Of a stretch of 64,000 nt of DNA, positions 62,201 to 64,000 are shown piece after piece. A program made the position numbers and the translations under genes. Position 1 is the first letter of the stretch. The number at the start of each line of letters is the position of its first letter. The stretch is taken from positions 248,001-312,000 of the forward strand of contig JAOPTR010000002.1 of the NCBI GenBank assembly GCA_051531935.1, in the 5' to 3' direction. The stretch comes from OCS116 sp051531935 (GTDB lineage Bacteria > Pseudomonadota > Alphaproteobacteria > Rhizobiales > OSC116). Below the pieces are notes generated by a model. The model was not told where the DNA came from, ran no database searches, and saw nothing but the letters and a program-made list of their open reading frames with translations.

Positions 62201-62761
62201 TCGAATGGCGAATTCACCCTTTTCATGGACAGTCGCAACTTTATGAAAGCCATTTCTAATGAAATAGGCTGCAAAGTCGGTTAAATTCACGCGATTACCG
62301 AGTTTTAATGTTAGGAAAGCGCGGTTAAAATAACTCTGTGGCGCCGTGCGCATCATAATTGCATTTAGACTGGTGAGTATAAGCCTTGGCGCAGCTTTTT
62401 TTTGCGCTGCCAACATCTTGTTACGGTTGGTGAGGATAGCAAAGGCTTTTAGCCGTGTGCCAACTATATTATAAGAAGGCGAAACCCTATCATAAGGTTG
62501 GCAATCCCAAGCAGGAATAACCAACGGAGTAATCTTGGGAAGGTAAAATTTCAAACCTTCTGAAATATTGTTAAGGCGGGTATCATCGCGGGCGACAAAA
62601 ACAACATCCTGCATCGTGCCTTCTGCGACTTTTTGTTGCCAAATTTTGGCTAAAACAAGCGCATCCGCACCTTCAGGTACCGAACAAATGACATTATCTA
62701 GGCCGAGTTCGAAATTCTCATCAATTATCTGATTCTGAGGCATTTTAGAGATTCTTGCCAT
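59207..62761 (-). CDS. mfd: Transcription-repair coupling factor
   Basis: A 1184-residue Mfd that removes stalled RNA polymerase and recruits UvrA. The N-terminal UvrB-like part is followed by the RNA-polymerase-interaction domain (VHIEHGIGQFTGLKTIE...CLELKYAGGDRLYLPVENIELLSRY), then the RecG-like translocase: Walker A CGDVGFGKTEIALRA, Walker B GLLIIDEEQHFG, motif III LTATPIPRTM and motif VI QLRGRVGRS. The C-terminal TRCF domain follows. Length is normal. The 5' end overlaps sdhE by 17 bases, so the two are co-translated; an ATG at 62743 would avoid the overlap. Confidence 0.96.
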   Translation of the reverse strand: MARISKMPQNQIIDENFELGLDNVICSVPEGADALVLAKIWQQKVAEGTMQDVVFVARDDTRLNNISEGLKFYLPKITPLVIPAWDCQPYDRVSPSYNIVGTRLKAFAILTNRNKMLAAQKKAAPRLILTSLNAIMMRTAPQSYFNRAFLTLKLGNRVNLTDFAAYFIRNGFHKVATVHEKGEFAIRGSIVDVFSGNMTLPARLDFFGDTLDGIKSFDPLTQRSEAKLKGITILPAGEIMLNEKSISSFRNKYVAAFGAAKSEDALYDAISAGRAAAGMEHWLPFFHDDLDSIFDFCQQPVVVSDHQLDESIEARDEQVNDYYTARVEALEHQALGAPLYKPVKPETLYIGKADLAKRLDELVTIKLNSFTIPASIDGAKIIDFGGKISRKFSAERLERNSNIYDIVASFLSKLQQDKQKVVICCNSVGSAERLRDLLIDHDVKNSVVIDNYEQFSALGEGGLAFAPSPISSGFSLPGAHFIAEQDILGDSLKSAHKKKRASDFITEASSLTLNDFIVHIEHGIGQFTGLKTIEVSGNPHDCLELKYAGGDRLYLPVENIELLSRYGGEEIGAPLDKLGGSGWQARKAKLKERIKDIANKLIKVAAERMLRKGQIINEPDHLYQEFVARFGFNETEDQLHAIEDIVSDLQSGKPMDRLICGDVGFGKTEIALRAAFLAVMSGMQVALVVPTTLLARQHYKTFIERFKDLPIRIDQASRLVGQKSLNDTKAAMAAGEVDIVIGTHALLAKNVKFSKLGLLIIDEEQHFGVVHKEALKELQSDIHVLTLTATPIPRTMQLAMTGVRELSIIATPPVDRLAVRTFISPLDPVIIREALLREHFRGGQSFYVCPRVSDLEERADFLREFVPEIKFVIAHGQMTPAALDDVMNAFYDGKYDLLLATTIIESGIDIPSANTLIIHRSDMFGLAQLYQLRGRVGRSKTRAYALFTLPSHGKISENAEKRLNVLQSLDSLGAGFTLASHDLDIRGAGNLLGDEQSGHVKEVGFELYQDMLEEAIASLKSGDLNVEVDEKWTTEINIGIPVLIPDNYVTDLDLRLGLYRRLSGFETKEQIDDFSIELTDRFGKKPEEVIYLLKIMKIKLICRHANIDKVDAGPKGLTIRFRKNNFANPAALMELISTSRGKIKLRDDQRIFLAEGMPHEKDRLRVCGEFTQILGGLLAEIDEE

Positions 62762-63026
62762 ATTTATCTGGAGTGAAAGATTGAGCTTTTATGCGTTCAA
62801 AAACGGGGCCTGCTAAATGGCTAGGCACAGCCTGCTTACCATTGAAATAATTAAGTAAATCATTATCTTCACTGTCAATTAACCGCTCGAACTGATCAAG
62901 CTCGTCACCTTTAAGCTCTGCCAACTCGTCTTGTGCAAAGGTTCCCATGAGTAAATCTAGCTCTTTCATGCCTCGATGCCAAGCTCTAAACATAAGTTTT
63001 TTCTTATAAATTTCAATATCTTGCAT
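62745..63026 (-). CDS. sdhE: FAD assembly factor SdhE
   Basis: A 93-residue SdhE/Sdh5 protein which promotes flavinylation of succinate dehydrogenase. The RGMKELDLLMGTFA motif holds the conserved RGxxE needed for flavin transfer, and LIDSEDNDLLNYFNG is the family's second motif. The ATG at 63026 (MQDIEIYKKK) is chosen. It overlaps mfd and is divergent from recG, an arrangement conserved in alphaproteobacteria. Confidence 0.93.
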   Translation of the reverse strand: MQDIEIYKKKLMFRAWHRGMKELDLLMGTFAQDELAELKGDELDQFERLIDSEDNDLLNYFNGKQAVPSHLAGPVFERIKAQSFTPDKYGKNL

Positions 63027-63155
63027 AATAAGGTTCGTTTTCAAATGGGGTGAATTATAGAGACTTTATAAGCAAAGTTAACACACTTGTCTATATAATT
63101 GTTGTGTAATGTTCACCTTTTGTTTATAAATGAATTCAAAGAGGAAACCATCGCT

Positions 63156-64000
63156 ATGCGGCCAGATATTTTGAATTATTTGTTCAAGCCTATCACATCT
63201 TTAAAAGGTGTTGGGCCCAAGGTTGCCGAAAACATGACGCGTTTGGTGGGGCGGCATATAGAGCCAAGGCAAATGGCGCGTTATGTGGATTTATTGTTCC
63301 ACTTGCCGATGGGATATAAAGACAGGCGTGATCAACCTAAAGTGGATCAACTGGTTCCTGAGCAATATGCGACGATTAAATTGCAAATTGGCAAGCATAT
63401 GGCGCCACCGAGGCATAACAAGCGCATTCCCTACAGGATAAATTGTTATGATGATACGGGTGAAATTGCCTTGAGCTTTTTTAGGGCGCGTGGAGACTAT
63501 TTGAAAACCACCCTCCCCGAAGGTGAAGTGCGGTTTATTGGCGGGAAGGTTGAAGAATATAACGGGAATTTGCAAATCAATCACCCTGATTTTATGGCCA
63601 GTGAAGAAGAGATGAAAACCCTGCCGCTATTTGAACCAATTTACCCCATGACAGCGGGCTTAGCGTCTAAGACATTACGCAAGTCAATTGCCCATTTGAT
63701 AGATGAATTGCCAGTTTTGCCTGAATGGCTTGATAAGCCGTTGTTAGATAGAGAAAAATGGCCGAGTTTTAATGAATCTATTGTTGGCTTACATCAGGCA
63801 GATGACCCTAAAATCATTGTGTCGGATAGTGACTATCGTGAGCGTGTGGCTTTTGATGAGATTTTTGCAAATCAACTTGCATTGGCTTTAACACGTAAAC
63901 ATATTGTTGCAGTCAATGGTTTAAAAATAAAATCGGATGACAAATTGGTGTCAAATCTAAAACAGCTTTTACCATTTGAATTGACAAAATCTCAAGTGAG
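63156..64000 (+). CDS. recG: ATP-dependent DNA helicase RecG (3' end outside window)
   Basis: The first 281 codons of RecG, open to the window end. The start is the ATG at 63156 behind GAGGAAACC. The N-terminal wedge domain shows FKPITSLKGVGPKVAENM, DLLFHLPMGYKDRR, an OB-fold region with NCYDDTGEIALSFF and IGGKVEEYNGNLQINHPDF, and PIYPMTAGLASKTLRKSI, which leads to the helicase core not yet reached. RecG remodels stalled replication forks. It is divergent from sdhE-mfd over about 130 bases. Confidence 0.95.
   Translation, partial: MRPDILNYLFKPITSLKGVGPKVAENMTRLVGRHIEPRQMARYVDLLFHLPMGYKDRRDQPKVDQLVPEQYATIKLQIGKHMAPPRHNKRIPYRINCYDDTGEIALSFFRARGDYLKTTLPEGEVRFIGGKVEEYNGNLQINHPDFMASEEEMKTLPLFEPIYPMTAGLASKTLRKSIAHLIDELPVLPEWLDKPLLDREKWPSFNESIVGLHQADDPKIIVSDSDYRERVAFDEIFANQLALALTRKHIVAVNGLKIKSDDKLVSNLKQLLPFELTKSQV

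Noticed and set aside
1..64000. CRISPR arrays, rRNA operons, insertion sequences
   Set aside because: No regularly spaced repeat series, rRNA motifs or transposase genes were found; the integrase remnant at 14697 is the only mobile-element trace.

Overview
The window reads as one continuous stretch of a low-GC (roughly 40%, judged by eye) alphaproteobacterial chromosome, most likely Hyphomicrobiales-like. The grounds are the DUF3572-divK-pleD cluster, recG divergent from sdhE-mfd, the rplM-rpsI...argC order, recO-parC, IalB- and CreA-family secreted proteins, HspQ and the DctBD sensor pair. The genus cannot be set from sequence reading alone. The DNA is gene-dense. The only stretch over 300 bases without an intact gene is 14633-15263, which holds an integrase remnant, two terminator-like hairpins and a tRNA-Thr gene.

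Region 1 (1-13.7 kb) is a nearly complete reductive pyrimidine catabolism locus. It holds preA (cut by the window start), a beta-alanine-type aminotransferase, a CoA-acylating semialdehyde dehydrogenase, N-carbamoyl-beta-alanine amidohydrolase, a LysE-type exporter, dihydropyrimidinase and a four-gene ABC importer with an NMT1/THI5-like binding protein. It faces a divergent regulator made of two complete RutR/TetR units fused in one chain. A 16-bp palindrome matching the E. coli RutR operator lies between them. Predicted route: uracil -> dihydrouracil -> N-carbamoyl-beta-alanine -> beta-alanine -> malonate semialdehyde -> acetyl-CoA.

Region 2 (13.7-15.2 kb) looks like a decayed integration site: two tandem paralogous orphan genes, a 5'-truncated tyrosine recombinase end, and tRNA-Thr(UGU) whose 3' end faces the remnant. 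Two N bases lie inside the tRNA and are surplus to its normal length, so the assembly was probably joined here.

Region 3 (15.2-25.7 kb) has a TSUP transporter, then an exopolysaccharide locus: O-antigen ligase/polymerase-like protein, polyprenyl-phosphate sugar transferase, GT4 glycosyltransferase, Wza-like lipoprotein, Wzz/Wzc-like protein whose kinase P-loop is lost, polysaccharide deacetylase, and an ANL-family protein lacking key catalytic motifs.

Region 4 (25.9-37.6 kb) carries an IalB protein, hspQ, an AEC transporter, a secreted copper amine oxidase coupled to a UbiH-like monooxygenase, and a complete dctBD-dctPQM module. Upstream of dctP are two matching 20-bp dyads and a sigma-54 promoter with correct spacing.

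Region 5 (37.6-64 kb) is mostly housekeeping: dinB, a double-ATPase ABC protein, DUF3572-divK-pleD, a GST, a CreA protein, a YtrA-type GntR regulator with its ABC exporter and an operator-like dyad, parC-recO, an HIBADH-like dehydrogenase, ilvA, mazG, argC, rpsI-rplM, mfd, sdhE and the start of recG. Small efflux-type carriers (three DMT/EamA, three LysE) are scattered through the window.
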